Positions 44,277 to 52,458 of a stretch of DNA of 64,000 nucleotides are shown piece by piece. A model generated the notes under the pieces. It saw only the letters and a list, made by a program, of their open reading frames with translations. It did not search any database and was not told where the DNA came from. The translations under genes were made by a program, and so were the position numbers. The stretch is taken from positions 4,997 through 68,996 of the forward strand of contig JBQTIR010000030.1 in the NCBI GenBank assembly GCA_052387905.1, in the 5' to 3' direction. This DNA is from JBQTII01 sp052387905. Lineage in GTDB: Bacteria; Actinomycetota; Actinomycetes; Sporichthyales; Sporichthyaceae. Within the stretch, counting starts at the first letter, position 1. The number at the start of each line of letters is the position of its first letter.

Positions 44277-45044
44277 GTGCAGGTGACGAAGCTGCTGACC
44301 ACGACCGTCAAGGGCTTCTCCCTGTCCGAGCCCGACGAGGTCGTCCTGGATGCCAGCGGCGCCATCGGGGACCGCGAGTTCTTCTGCGTGGGGCAGACGG
44401 GCACCCTGACGTCGATCACCCGGACCGGCCGCCTCTGCGGGGTCGAGGCCGACTACGACGCGGCCCGGGACTACCTCCTCCTGCGCTTACCCGACGGAAC
44501 CACGATCGAGGGCCCGGTGCAGTTGGGCGACGAGGTCCCGGTCGAGCATTTCGGCATCGCTATGCCGGGGCGCCTGGTCGACGGCCCGTGGAACGCCCAG
44601 CTCTCGAAGCTGGCCGGGCGGCCCCTGCGCCTGGTGCGCGCGACCGGTGCGCGCCGGGGCTCCGACCTGCACCCGGTGACGTTGCTGTCGGAGGCCTCAC
44701 TGGCGGCGCTCGCGGACGCCGCCGGCGTCGACACCCTGGATCCGCGGCGGTTCCGGATGTTGATCGGCTTCGACGGCACGACCGCGTTCGAGGAGGACAC
44801 CTGGCACGGTCGCCGCCTGCGGGTGGGTGCGGCCATCGTGGAGGTCGGCGGGCCGGTACCCCGGTGCGCGGCGACGCTCCGCAACCCGGACACGGGCGTG
44901 AGTGACCTGCCGGTGCTCAAGGCCATCGCGCGACTTCGCGGCGTGCAGCCCAACGAGTTCGGCGAGGGCCTCAACCTCGGGGTCTACGCCCGGGTGATCG
45001 CCGGTGGCGCCCTGCGGCTCGGGGACGACCTCGAACTCCTCTGA
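44277..45044 (+). CDS. MOSC-domain protein
   Basis: From GTG 44277 the product reads QVTKLLTTTVKGFSLSEPDE, consistent with an N-terminal MOSC beta-barrel. HPVTLLSEASLAALAD, DPRRFRMLIGFDG and EEDTWHGRRLRVG followed by PRCAATLRNPDTG form the MOSC core with the conserved cysteine used to bind molybdenum cofactor in this family. MOSC proteins bind molybdenum cofactor and detoxify or sulfurate. An earlier in-frame start is possible, but the upstream translation is arginine-rich shadow. No molybdenum genes are nearby. Confidence 0.75.
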   Translation: MQVTKLLTTTVKGFSLSEPDEVVLDASGAIGDREFFCVGQTGTLTSITRTGRLCGVEADYDAARDYLLLRLPDGTTIEGPVQLGDEVPVEHFGIAMPGRLVDGPWNAQLSKLAGRPLRLVRATGARRGSDLHPVTLLSEASLAALADAAGVDTLDPRRFRMLIGFDGTTAFEEDTWHGRRLRVGAAIVEVGGPVPRCAATLRNPDTGVSDLPVLKAIARLRGVQPNEFGEGLNLGVYARVIAGGALRLGDDLELL

Positions 45045-45283
45045 AGCAACGGCAGGGTGTGTGCGGGAGCAGGTCGGCATCGCGGCCGGGCTGCGGCTAG
45101 GTCATACTTCTCGGACACGGGATCGCCCAGGCATCTGCGGCTCCACCAGCCGCGCGCGCTGCGGCGGGGGCCGTGTAACCGCCCCGAAGACCTGGTCCGC
45201 AGGGGCGAAAGCTCTGCGCCGATCTCTGGCAGATCCGGCGACCGAGTCGCGCCTGGGCGTCCATGCCCAGAAGGAGGAATCAC

Positions 45284-47416
45284 TTGGCTCGACCTCGGCA
45301 GGCCCCGAGCGGTGCACGTCGTGGCGGCGCGCGCCCCGAGCGGCCCGGCCGCCGCCGCGACGGCGTCGGCATCATCGGGGTACTCGCACGCACGGTGCGT
45401 GAGGTCGAGGGGGCCGTCGCCCGCGGTTCGATCCCGGCGTCGGTGCGCACGAAGTTCCAGGTCGTCGCCCTGCTCGTGCGGCAAGAGCGCACCCGGGTCC
45501 GGGCGGACACGACCAGCACCGAGTCGGCGCGGGCGGAGATGCTCAAGCGTCTCGACGGGATCGCGATGATCCTGGCGCAGACCGCCGCCCGGGATCCCTC
45601 GCTGCTCGCCCTGCTGGCCGAGGACGCCGTCGTCTCCACGGCCGCCCGGTCCCTCATCCGATCGATGCTCACCGACGCGGGCGTCGAGGTGGCCCCCGAG
45701 GAGATCGCGCCTGCTGCCCCCGCCGTCACCGCCACCGCGGAGCGCCGGGTGGTGCCCCAGGCCGTCGTCTCGCGGCAGCTGGCGAATCCGTTCCTCGCCC
45801 CCGACTTCTCCGCCGCCAGGCCGAGCGCGGCACCCACCCGCCGCTTGAGCACCTGGGAGCTGCTGGGCCCGCTCTTCCGCTCCTTCGAAGAGGCCGCTGC
45901 GGGAGCCCCGGCGTGCATGGCGCTGCCCCAACGATCCGCCGTGCAGGTCGCGGCCGGCGTAGAACTGATGCCCCATCAGGCACAGGTGATCGCAGCCGCC
46001 TCCGCCGGGCACCGGACGTTCCTGCTCGCGGACGAACCGGGCCTGGGTAAGACGGCACAGGCATTGCTCGCCGCGCAGGCTGCCAACGCCTACCCGTTGC
46101 TCGTCGTCGTCCCGAACGTCGTCAAGACCAACTGGGCGCGCGAGGTCGGTCTGTGGACGCCGATGCGCGCCGCCACCGTCATCCACGGCAACGGCGAGCG
46201 CATCGACGGCTTCGCCGACATCGTGATCGTGAACTACGAGGTGCTCGACCGCCACGTGGGCTGGATCGGGGACTTCGGCTTTCGGGGGATGGTCGTCGAC
46301 GAGGCGCACTTCATCAAGAACAAGACCTCTCAGCGCTCCCAGCATGTCCTTGAGCTGGCCGACCGCATCCGTTCGCGCACCGTGCGGCCGTTGCTGATGG
46401 CGCTGACCGGCACCCCGCTGATCAACGACATCGAGGACTTCCAGGCGATCTGGGAGTTCCTGGGCTGGATCGATGCCAAGAAACCGCTCGCCGAGCTGAT
46501 GCACGCGCTCGAGGAGACCCAGCTGACCCCGATCGACCGCGAGTTCTACCCGGCTGCACGCCAATGCGTGGTGGACCTGGGCATCGTGCGCCGGCGCAAG
46601 GTCGACGTGGCTGCGGACATCCCCGCCCGCCGCGTCGCGGATCTTCCCGTCGAGCTCGAGGACAAGATCGGGCGTTCGATCCGCCAGGCTGAGCAGCGCC
46701 TCGCCAAACGGATGATGTCCCGCTACCAGGCGGCACTGGAGGCGCGCAGCTCCAAGACCGTCGTCGACGGTATCGACCACGACCTCGTGCGCACGATCGC
46801 CACCCGGGAGCGCAAAGAGGCCACGACGTCCAAGACCGACGGCAACGTGTTCGGCATGATGCGCCGCATCGGTCAGGCCAAGGCCGGCCTCGCCGCCGAT
46901 TACGCCGCCCAGCTTGCGCGTAGTGCCGGCAAAGTCGTCTTCTTCGCCAAGCACGTCGACGTCATGGACGCGGCCGAGGAGACCTTCGCCAAGGCCGGCA
47001 TCCGCTACTCCTCGATCCGTGGGGATCAGACCTCGACGACGCGCCAGAAGCAGATCGACGCGTTCGTCAACGATCCGGAGGTTGCCATCGCGGTCTGCTC
47101 GCTGACCGCGGCCGGCGTGGGCCTGAACTTGCAGGTGGCCTCCGACATCGTGCTCGCGGAGCTGTCCTGGACCGATGCGGAGCAGACCCAGGCCATCGAC
47201 CGCTGCCACCGCATCGGGCAGACCGAGCCCGTCACCGCCTGGCGGATCATCGCCGCTCAGACCATCGACGCGCGGATCGCGGAGCTGATCGACAGCAAGG
47301 CCGGTCTCGCCGCGCGGGCGCTCGACGGGGCGGGGGAGCAGGCGTCCTCCTCTGCCGACGTCCAGCTCGAAGCGCTCGTCGCGCTGCTCACGGACGCGTT
47401 GTCGGCAGCGCCGTAG
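45284..47416 (+). CDS. SNF2-family helicase (710 residues)
   Basis: The start is a TTG at 45284 with an almost perfect ribosome-binding site, AAGGAGG, eight bases before it; the open frame upstream lacks one. After about 230 residues of helical, arginine-rich N-terminus the motor carries LADEPGLGKTAQAL (about 248-261), VVDEAHFIKN (about 338-347), LTGTPLIND and, near 635-645, DRCHRIGQTEP. It is more like classical SNF2 remodelling ATPases than the two defence-block helicases and is flanked by chromosomal genes. A DNA-translocase role in repair or in removing bound proteins is likely. Confidence 0.85.
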   Translation: MARPRQAPSGARRGGARPERPGRRRDGVGIIGVLARTVREVEGAVARGSIPASVRTKFQVVALLVRQERTRVRADTTSTESARAEMLKRLDGIAMILAQTAARDPSLLALLAEDAVVSTAARSLIRSMLTDAGVEVAPEEIAPAAPAVTATAERRVVPQAVVSRQLANPFLAPDFSAARPSAAPTRRLSTWELLGPLFRSFEEAAAGAPACMALPQRSAVQVAAGVELMPHQAQVIAAASAGHRTFLLADEPGLGKTAQALLAAQAANAYPLLVVVPNVVKTNWAREVGLWTPMRAATVIHGNGERIDGFADIVIVNYEVLDRHVGWIGDFGFRGMVVDEAHFIKNKTSQRSQHVLELADRIRSRTVRPLLMALTGTPLINDIEDFQAIWEFLGWIDAKKPLAELMHALEETQLTPIDREFYPAARQCVVDLGIVRRRKVDVAADIPARRVADLPVELEDKIGRSIRQAEQRLAKRMMSRYQAALEARSSKTVVDGIDHDLVRTIATRERKEATTSKTDGNVFGMMRRIGQAKAGLAADYAAQLARSAGKVVFFAKHVDVMDAAEETFAKAGIRYSSIRGDQTSTTRQKQIDAFVNDPEVAIAVCSLTAAGVGLNLQVASDIVLAELSWTDAEQTQAIDRCHRIGQTEPVTAWRIIAAQTIDARIAELIDSKAGLAARALDGAGEQASSSADVQLEALVALLTDALSAAP

Positions 47417-47432
47417 CCTCGGAAAGGCGCTC

Positions 47433-47876
47433 ATGCCGCTGCTGTTGCTGCTGATCAAGCCGCTCATGCTGCTCGAGCGCAAGGTGCTCCGGCCACTGGT
47501 CGTGAAATACCTGTGGGGAGCACTGCGGCCGATCCTCGTTCCGGTCTGGAACCGGACCGGGCGGCCACTGTGGCAGCGCACGATCCGCGGCCTCCCGCGG
47601 GTCGAGCGGGTGAGTACCCAGCGCGCCGCCTTCGTCAACGTCTGTCCCGCGTGCGGCGCCGTGGCGGACCATCGGATCGAAACCGTACGGCAGGTGCTCA
47701 AGACGCCGGCGTTCCTGCCCAACATCGCAGCAGGTCCGCGGCATCGCACTGCAATCTGCGCCGCGTGTGGGTACCGCCGCCCCGTCGTTGAGGCCGGTCC
47801 GCGAGTACCTGCCACCTACCGACCCCTCCGGACCCCGCCAGCCGGGCCGGGTCGTGTTCCTCCGCCGAACGGCTGA
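47433..47876 (+). CDS. Small protein with membrane helix and zinc-ribbon-like CxxC pairs
   Basis: The 147-residue protein begins PLLLLLIKPLMLLERKVLRP, hydrophobic enough to enter the membrane, and has CPACGAVADH near residue 70 and CAACGYRRPV near residue 108, which can form a zinc ribbon. It starts 17 bases after the helicase stop, so the two genes may be cotranscribed. The frame ends in a proline-rich tail. I do not recognise the family. Confidence 0.65.
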   Translation: MPLLLLLIKPLMLLERKVLRPLVVKYLWGALRPILVPVWNRTGRPLWQRTIRGLPRVERVSTQRAAFVNVCPACGAVADHRIETVRQVLKTPAFLPNIAAGPRHRTAICAACGYRRPVVEAGPRVPATYRPLRTPPAGPGRVPPPNG

Positions 47877-48008
47877 CGCGGCTATCGCCCGAAGTGTCGG
47901 TTTTCCTGCGTTTGCGGAACGTGGGTCGCGGTCGCGGCGTCACTGTCGTATCTCGCAATCGCGATCGATCTCCGGTGACGCCCGATCGGCGTCCACGAAA
48001 GGACCTTC

Positions 48009-48785
48009 ATGCGCTCGACCCTGCGCAAGCCCGGTGCCTTCACCATCGCGGCCCTGCTCACGGCGGCCGGCGTGGCGAGCGGGTCAGCGCCCGCGTCCGC
48101 CGCTGCCGACGACGTCGCTCCCCTGATCGTCGACACCGACCTGAAGGATGACGCTCTCGTCATCAAGAACAGCGGGTTTTCAAAGAAGATCAACTTCACC
48201 GTTCGGGCGAAGGACGCCGTCGGCATCGACGCCGTCGGGGTCGGTGTCTTCCGCAACGGCGAGCTGATCAAGACACCCGACGGCCAGGAAGACTTCATTT
48301 TCACTCTGAGCTTTTTGTCCGGCACGGCGACCGACGGCACCTGGGGTGGATTCGTCCGGCATGACCGGAACTTCCCGGGAGCGGGCGAGTTCACGCTGCG
48401 TACCTACGCGCTGGACCTCTCGGGCAACTTCTCGGAGAAGGACACGAAGCTCGGCAGCTACGACGCGCGCTGGGACACCCGGATCCAGAACTTCAATGTC
48501 GGCGCGGAGCCGGCGAAGAAGGGCGAGCCGGTGAAGGTGTCCGGCACGCTGCAGCACGTCAGCCCCGACGGGTGGGACGGCTTCGCCGAGCGCGAGGTCA
48601 CTGTCCAGTTCCGGAAGTCGGGACAGAAGCAGTGGGAGGACCTGGGCACCACCCGGACCGATGAGGACGGCAAGTTCGCCACCCGCAAGTTCAGGGCCAA
48701 GGCCGCCGGCACGTGGCGTGCGGTCTTCGACGGCAATGCCAAGAATGTTTCTGCCACCTCCGACACGGACAGCGTCGCGCTCTGA
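48009..48785 (+). CDS. Secreted protein with Ig/CNA-B-like repeats
   Basis: The ribosome-binding site GAAAGGA precedes the ATG. The first 30 residues (STLRKPGAFTIAALLTAAGV, then ASGSAPASAAAD) form a signal peptide with an AxA cleavage site. The mature part has two beta-rich regions: DDVAPLIVDTDLKDDALVIK through GEFTLRTYALDLSGN, and PVKVSGTLQHVSPDGWDGFA through TWRAVFDGNAKN, the latter like a bacterial Ig/CNA-B module. It is probably an extracellular surface protein of unknown binding partner. A perfect palindromic terminator follows. Confidence 0.8.
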   Translation: MRSTLRKPGAFTIAALLTAAGVASGSAPASAAADDVAPLIVDTDLKDDALVIKNSGFSKKINFTVRAKDAVGIDAVGVGVFRNGELIKTPDGQEDFIFTLSFLSGTATDGTWGGFVRHDRNFPGAGEFTLRTYALDLSGNFSEKDTKLGSYDARWDTRIQNFNVGAEPAKKGEPVKVSGTLQHVSPDGWDGFAEREVTVQFRKSGQKQWEDLGTTRTDEDGKFATRKFRAKAAGTWRAVFDGNAKNVSATSDTDSVAL

Positions 48786-48799
48786 TCCTGACGCGGCTG

Positions 48800-48831
48800 C
48801 GGCCCCGGACGCCGGCCGGCGTCCGGGGCCG
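48800..48831 (+). terminator. Perfect 32-base palindrome, probable terminator
   Basis: CGGCCCCGGACGCCGG followed by CCGGCGTCCGGGGCCG is a perfect palindrome with 16-base arms and no formal spacer, so the hairpin loop forms in its centre. It starts 15 bases after the stop of the secreted protein gene and is followed by TTTGCG. Confidence 0.75.
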
Positions 48832-48890
48832 TTTGCGTGCGATCGCCATCGCTGCAGGCAAGGGTCAGCGAGCGCCTGGGGTGGGCGTCC

Positions 48891-48911
48891 ATTCTTGACT
48901 GTTTCAAGAAT
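48891..48911 (+). promoter_or_regulatory. FurA-type operator upstream of furA-katG
   Basis: ATTCTTGA (48891-48898) and TCAAGAAT (48904-48911) form a perfect inverted repeat of eight-base arms around a five-base spacer, 18 bases upstream of the furA start. The TCTTGACT portion matches the mycobacterial furA operator as I recall it. It fits an oxidative-stress operator that FurA itself occupies, repressing furA-katG until peroxide releases it. Confidence 0.8.
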
Positions 48912-48929
48912 AGAGACCAGACTACGGCC

Positions 48930-49358
48930 GTGCCTACCGTGGATTTCCCGCAGATGTTGCGCGGGGCCGCGCTGCGGGTGACCCGTCCACGGCTCGCGGT
49001 GCTCAGCGCGGTGCACGCGCATCCGCACGCCGACACGGACGCCATCATTCGCGCGGTGCGCACTGAACTGCCGGATGTGTCCCACCAGGCCGTCTACAAC
49101 ACCCTGCACACGCTGACGGCACAGGGCTTGGTCCGGCGCATCCAGCCCTCCGGTTCCGTGGCCCGCTACGAGGCCCGCGTCGCAGACAACCACCACCACG
49201 TGGTCTGTCGCTCGTGTGGTCTGATCGCCGATGTCGACTGCGCCGTCGGCACCACGCCCTGTCTGACCGCATCCGAGGACCACGGCTTCACCCTCGACGA
49301 GGCCGAGGTCACCTACTGGGGCCTGTGCTCCGATTGCTCACCCGCGCCCACCGTCTGA
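48930..49358 (+). CDS. furA: FurA-family peroxide-sensing repressor
   Basis: The start is GTG 48930, giving a 142-residue protein. It has a winged-helix N-terminus (VTRPRLAVLSAVHAHPHADT, SHQAVYNTLHTLTAQGLVR), the Fur histidine cluster NHHHVVCRSCG and a C-terminal CSDC zinc pair. FurA proteins repress their own gene and an adjacent katG; oxidation of metal or cysteines releases DNA. The gene lies 50 bases upstream of katG with a palindromic operator in front, exactly the expected arrangement. Confidence 0.9.
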   Translation: MPTVDFPQMLRGAALRVTRPRLAVLSAVHAHPHADTDAIIRAVRTELPDVSHQAVYNTLHTLTAQGLVRRIQPSGSVARYEARVADNHHHVVCRSCGLIADVDCAVGTTPCLTASEDHGFTLDEAEVTYWGLCSDCSPAPTV

Positions 49359-49408
49359 TCGTCCTGATTCACCGCCCTGTTCCGCCCAGCCCAGTAAGGA
49401 TTCACACG

Positions 49409-51598
49409 ATGTCCGAAAGCGAGAACCCAGCCCTCTCCTCCCCGACCCCGACGACGGCCCACCCGCGCACGAACAAGGACTGGTGGCCAAACCAGCTGGA
49501 CGTGTCGGTCCTGCACCAGCACTCCCCGGTGGGCAACCCGCTGGGCGCGGACTTCGATTACAAGGCAGCCTTCGCCGGTCTCGACGTCGACGCCCTCAAG
49601 GCCGACCTGATCGACGTCATGCGGACCTCGCAGCCATGGTGGCCCGCGGACTACGGCCACTACGGCCCGCTGTTCATCCGCCTGACCTGGCACGCGGCCG
49701 GCACCTACCGGATCGAGGACGGCCGCGGCGGCGGCGGCGAGGGCCAGCAACGCTTCGCCCCGCTGAACAGCTGGCCCGACAACGGCAACCTGGACAAGGC
49801 GCGTCGCCTGCTCTGGCCGGTCAAGGCGAAGTACGGCCAGAAGATCTCCTGGGCCGACCTGCTCGTGCTGGCCGGCAACGTCGCGCTGGAGGACATGGGC
49901 TTTGAGACCTTCGGGTTCGCGTTCGGGCGCCCGGACACCTGGATGCCGACCGAGATGAACTGGGGCCTGGAGGAGACCTGGGTCGGCGACGAGCGCTACA
50001 GCGACGAGAGCAGCCCGCTCGACCTGGAAGGTCACCCGTACGGCAACGTCAGCATGGGCCTGATCTACGTCAATCCGGAGGGGCCGGCAGGCCGGCCCGA
50101 CCCGCTCGCCTCCGCGCACGACATCAAGGTGACCTTCGCCCGGATGGCGATGAACAGCGAGGAGACCGTCGCGCTCGTCGCCGGTGGGCACACCTTCGGC
50201 AAGGCGCACGGCAACGGTGACCCCTCCCTCGTCGGCGCCGAGCCCGAGGGCTGTCCCATCGACCACCAGGGCTTCGGGTGGAAGAACACCAACGGCACCG
50301 GGGTCGGCTTTCACACCGTCACCTCCGGCATCGAGGGCGCGTGGACGCCGACGCCGATCACCTGGGACAACAGCTACTTCGAGACCCTGTTCGGCTACGA
50401 ATGGGAGCTGACCGCAAGCCCCGCGGGCGCCAAGCAGTGGAAGCCGGTCGGCAGCACCGGTGACGGCACCGTGCCTGACGCCCACGACCCGGCCATCCGG
50501 CACGCGCCGATGATGACCACGGCCGACATGGCGCTGCGGATGGACCCGGAGTTCGAGGCCATCTCGCGACGGTTCATGGAGAACCCGGACCAGCTCGCCG
50601 ACGCCTTCGCCCGGGCCTGGTACAAGCTCCTGCACCGCGACATGGGTCCGATCTCCCGACTGCTCGGTCCGTGGGTTCCTCCGGTCCAGATCTGGCAGGA
50701 CCCGGTCCCCGCCGTAGAGGGCCCGCTGGTCTCCGAAGCCGACATCGCGACGCTCAAGGCCAAGGTGAGCGAGTCCGGACTCTCGGTCTCCCAGCTGGTC
50801 TCCACCGCGTGGGCCTCGGCGTCCACGCATCGGGGCACCGACAAGCGTGGCGGCGCCAACGGGGCGCGGGTCCGCCTCGAGCCGCAGCGCAGTTGGGCCG
50901 CGAACGACCCGACCGAGCTCGCCAAGGTGCTGGCGTCGCTGGAGCAGATCCAGGCCGACTTCAACGCCGGCGGCGGGGCCCAGGTCTCCCTCGCCGACCT
51001 GATCGTGCTCGCCGGTGGCGCGGCCGTGGAGAAGGCGGCTGCCGCTGCCGGCGTCACCGTCACCGTCCCGTTCTCCCCGGGTCGCACCGACGCCACGGCG
51101 GAGCAGACCGACGTCGAGTCCTTCGCGGTGCTCGAGCCCAAGGCTGACCCGTTCCGCAACTACTTCCGCGCCGGCGACAAGCAGGGCGCCGAGGTGCACC
51201 TGCTGGAGAAGGCGAACCTGCTCACGCTCAGTGCGCCCGAGATGACGGTGCTCGTTGGGGGCCTGCGCGTGCTGGGTGCCAACCACCAGGGCTCCGCGCT
51301 CGGGGTATTCACCGACCGGGTCGGCACGTTGAGCACGGACTTCTTCACCAACCTGCTCGACATGGACACCGTGTGGGGCGCCTCGGCCGCGACCGAGAAC
51401 GTCTTCGAGGGCAAGGACCGCACCAGTGGTGAGGTGGTCAAGACGGCCACCGCCGCGGACCTGGTGTTCGGGTCCAACTCGATCCTGCGCGCCATCGCCG
51501 AGGTCTACGCCCAGAGCGACTCCCAGGAAAAGTTCGTGCGCGACTTCGTCGCCGCATGGGTCAAGGTCATGGAGCTCGACCGCTTCGACCTGGGCTGA
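49409..51598 (+). CDS. katG: Catalase-peroxidase KatG
   Basis: The ATG at 49409 follows AAGGA and yields 729 residues, normal for KatG. The distal heme site Arg91, Trp94, His95 appears in FIRLTWHAAGTYR; Tyr220 (MGLIYVNPEG) and Met246 (FARMAMN) complete the Met-Tyr-Trp adduct that gives catalase activity, and the proximal ligand is His261 in GGHTFGKAHG. A second, heme-free peroxidase-like half follows. It removes peroxide and is expressed with furA under the operator at 48891. A strong terminator follows at 51617. Confidence 0.95.
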   Translation: MSESENPALSSPTPTTAHPRTNKDWWPNQLDVSVLHQHSPVGNPLGADFDYKAAFAGLDVDALKADLIDVMRTSQPWWPADYGHYGPLFIRLTWHAAGTYRIEDGRGGGGEGQQRFAPLNSWPDNGNLDKARRLLWPVKAKYGQKISWADLLVLAGNVALEDMGFETFGFAFGRPDTWMPTEMNWGLEETWVGDERYSDESSPLDLEGHPYGNVSMGLIYVNPEGPAGRPDPLASAHDIKVTFARMAMNSEETVALVAGGHTFGKAHGNGDPSLVGAEPEGCPIDHQGFGWKNTNGTGVGFHTVTSGIEGAWTPTPITWDNSYFETLFGYEWELTASPAGAKQWKPVGSTGDGTVPDAHDPAIRHAPMMTTADMALRMDPEFEAISRRFMENPDQLADAFARAWYKLLHRDMGPISRLLGPWVPPVQIWQDPVPAVEGPLVSEADIATLKAKVSESGLSVSQLVSTAWASASTHRGTDKRGGANGARVRLEPQRSWAANDPTELAKVLASLEQIQADFNAGGGAQVSLADLIVLAGGAAVEKAAAAAGVTVTVPFSPGRTDATAEQTDVESFAVLEPKADPFRNYFRAGDKQGAEVHLLEKANLLTLSAPEMTVLVGGLRVLGANHQGSALGVFTDRVGTLSTDFFTNLLDMDTVWGASAATENVFEGKDRTSGEVVKTATAADLVFGSNSILRAIAEVYAQSDSQEKFVRDFVAAWVKVMELDRFDLG

Positions 51599-51616
51599 TC
51601 TGTCTGTGATCGAACG

Positions 51617-51651
51617 CGTCCCGGTCGGCCCCGTGTGGGCCGACCGGGACG
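51617..51651 (+). terminator. Strong hairpin terminator after katG
   Basis: CGTCCCGGTCGGCCC (51617-51631) pairs perfectly with GGGCCGACCGGGACG (51637-51651) around a five-base loop, 18 bases after the katG stop. TTGTCG follows. This is a 15-bp stem, the strongest terminator candidate in this part. Confidence 0.8.
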
Positions 51652-51670
51652 TTGTCGTAGGGCGGCCCGC

Positions 51671-51865
51671 TCACCCCGCGGCGGTGCGAGCTTTCGGCCG
51701 TGCGCGCAGGTGGGCGCGTTCGCCCTGCCGTCCGAAGAGGCTGAGGAACTCGACCGCCGCCGGCCCGGCGGCGCCGAACCCGAAATGACGGTTGGCGCCT
51801 GCGCTCCAGATCGGCTTGCCATCGAAGCGCGCGGGGTGCTCGCCGTGGGTGGTGGAGGTGAGTCG
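51671..51865 (-). pseudogene. Possible C-terminal fragment of a lost gene
   Basis: Reading the minus strand, a 65-codon open stretch between an in-frame TAG (51866-51868) and a TGA (51671-51673) encodes HGEHPARFDGKPIWSAG then ANRHFGFGAAGPAAVEF. It has protein-like composition, unlike the arginine- and proline-rich shadow frames, but no start codon context or family assignment. It may be the tail of a gene replaced by the adjacent toxin-antitoxin pair. The remaining sequence between katG and the antitoxin holds nothing else that I recognise. Confidence 0.25.
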
Positions 51866-51879
51866 CTACTTGCGCAAAA

Positions 51880-51900
51880 TGGTACGATGATGCGGTACCA
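51880..51900 (+). promoter_or_regulatory. Inverted repeat before the YefM/Phd-like antitoxin gene
   Basis: TGGTAC (51880-51885) and GTACCA (51895-51900) form an inverted repeat with a nine-base spacer, 13 bases upstream of the antitoxin start and just ahead of its AGGAGG ribosome-binding site. Antitoxins of this family commonly bind palindromes overlapping their own promoter. Confidence 0.5.
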
Positions 51901-51913
51901 CTAGGAGGCAGTA

Positions 51914-52171
51914 GTGGCTATCACCGCCAGTGAGGCGCGCAAGCGCCTGTTCCCGCTCATCCAGGAAGTTAACGACGACGCCGTGGCCGTGGAGATTACG
52001 TCCAAGAACGGCAATGCGGTCTTGGTGTCTGCAGACGAATGGAACTCGATCCAGGAGACGCTTTATCTGATGCGTTCTCCGGCAAACGCGGCCCGTCTGC
52101 GTGAATCCCTTGCGCAGGTGCGCCGTGGTGAGTTCACCGCACGGGAGCTGGTCGATCCGGACGCGCAGTGA
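51914..52171 (+). CDS. YefM/Phd-type antitoxin
   Basis: AGGAGG at 51903 is followed by the GTG start. The 85-residue protein opens AITASEARKRLFPLIQEVND and contains VAVEITSKNGNAVLVSADEW followed by NSIQETLYLMRSP, the classic YefM/Phd pattern: an N-terminal DNA-binding and dimerisation fold and a C-terminal segment that covers the toxin. Its stop overlaps the toxin start by four bases (GTGA), so the antitoxin is made first. Confidence 0.9.
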   Translation: MAITASEARKRLFPLIQEVNDDAVAVEITSKNGNAVLVSADEWNSIQETLYLMRSPANAARLRESLAQVRRGEFTARELVDPDAQ

Positions 52172-52425
52172 TCCTGGCGTTCTCCGCGCGAGCTTGGGAG
52201 GACTACCAGCACTGGGTGGCGAAGGACCGCAACATGCTCACACGCGTGAACAAGGTTATCGCCGACACGTTGCGCGACCCCTACGCCGGTATCGGGAAGC
52301 CCGAGAAGCTGGTGGGCGACTTCGCGGGGTGCCTGTCTCGTCGGATCAACGATGAGCACCGACTTGTCTACGAAGTGTTAGACGACACCTACCTCGTCGT
52401 TCACCAGGCCCGCCACCACTACTAG
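52168..52425 (+). CDS. YoeB/Txe-type ribosome-dependent mRNA interferase
   Basis: The 85-residue protein begins ILAFSARAWEDYQHWVAKDR and ends SRRINDEHRLVYEV...VHQARHHY, with GKPEKLVGDFAGCLSRRIND between. This is the RelE-fold YoeB pattern. In YoeB the arginine and the final His-Tyr end contribute to catalysis, and both are present. It should inhibit translation by cleaving mRNA at the ribosomal A site unless bound by the upstream antitoxin. Confidence 0.9.
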   Translation: MILAFSARAWEDYQHWVAKDRNMLTRVNKVIADTLRDPYAGIGKPEKLVGDFAGCLSRRINDEHRLVYEVLDDTYLVVHQARHHY

Positions 52426-52458
52426 CGACCCGCCGGCGCGAGCGAAAGGTGTCCTCAC

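Noticed and set aside
44984..47815. A 943-residue open frame on the minus strand antisense to the SNF2 helicase
   Set aside because: It is a high-GC shadow: arginine-, glycine- and glutamate-rich, without domains, and opposite a gene with full helicase motifs and a strong ribosome-binding site.
49313..51286. A 657-residue open frame antisense to katG
   Set aside because: KatG on the plus strand has every catalytic residue and a ribosome-binding site; the antisense product is low-complexity.
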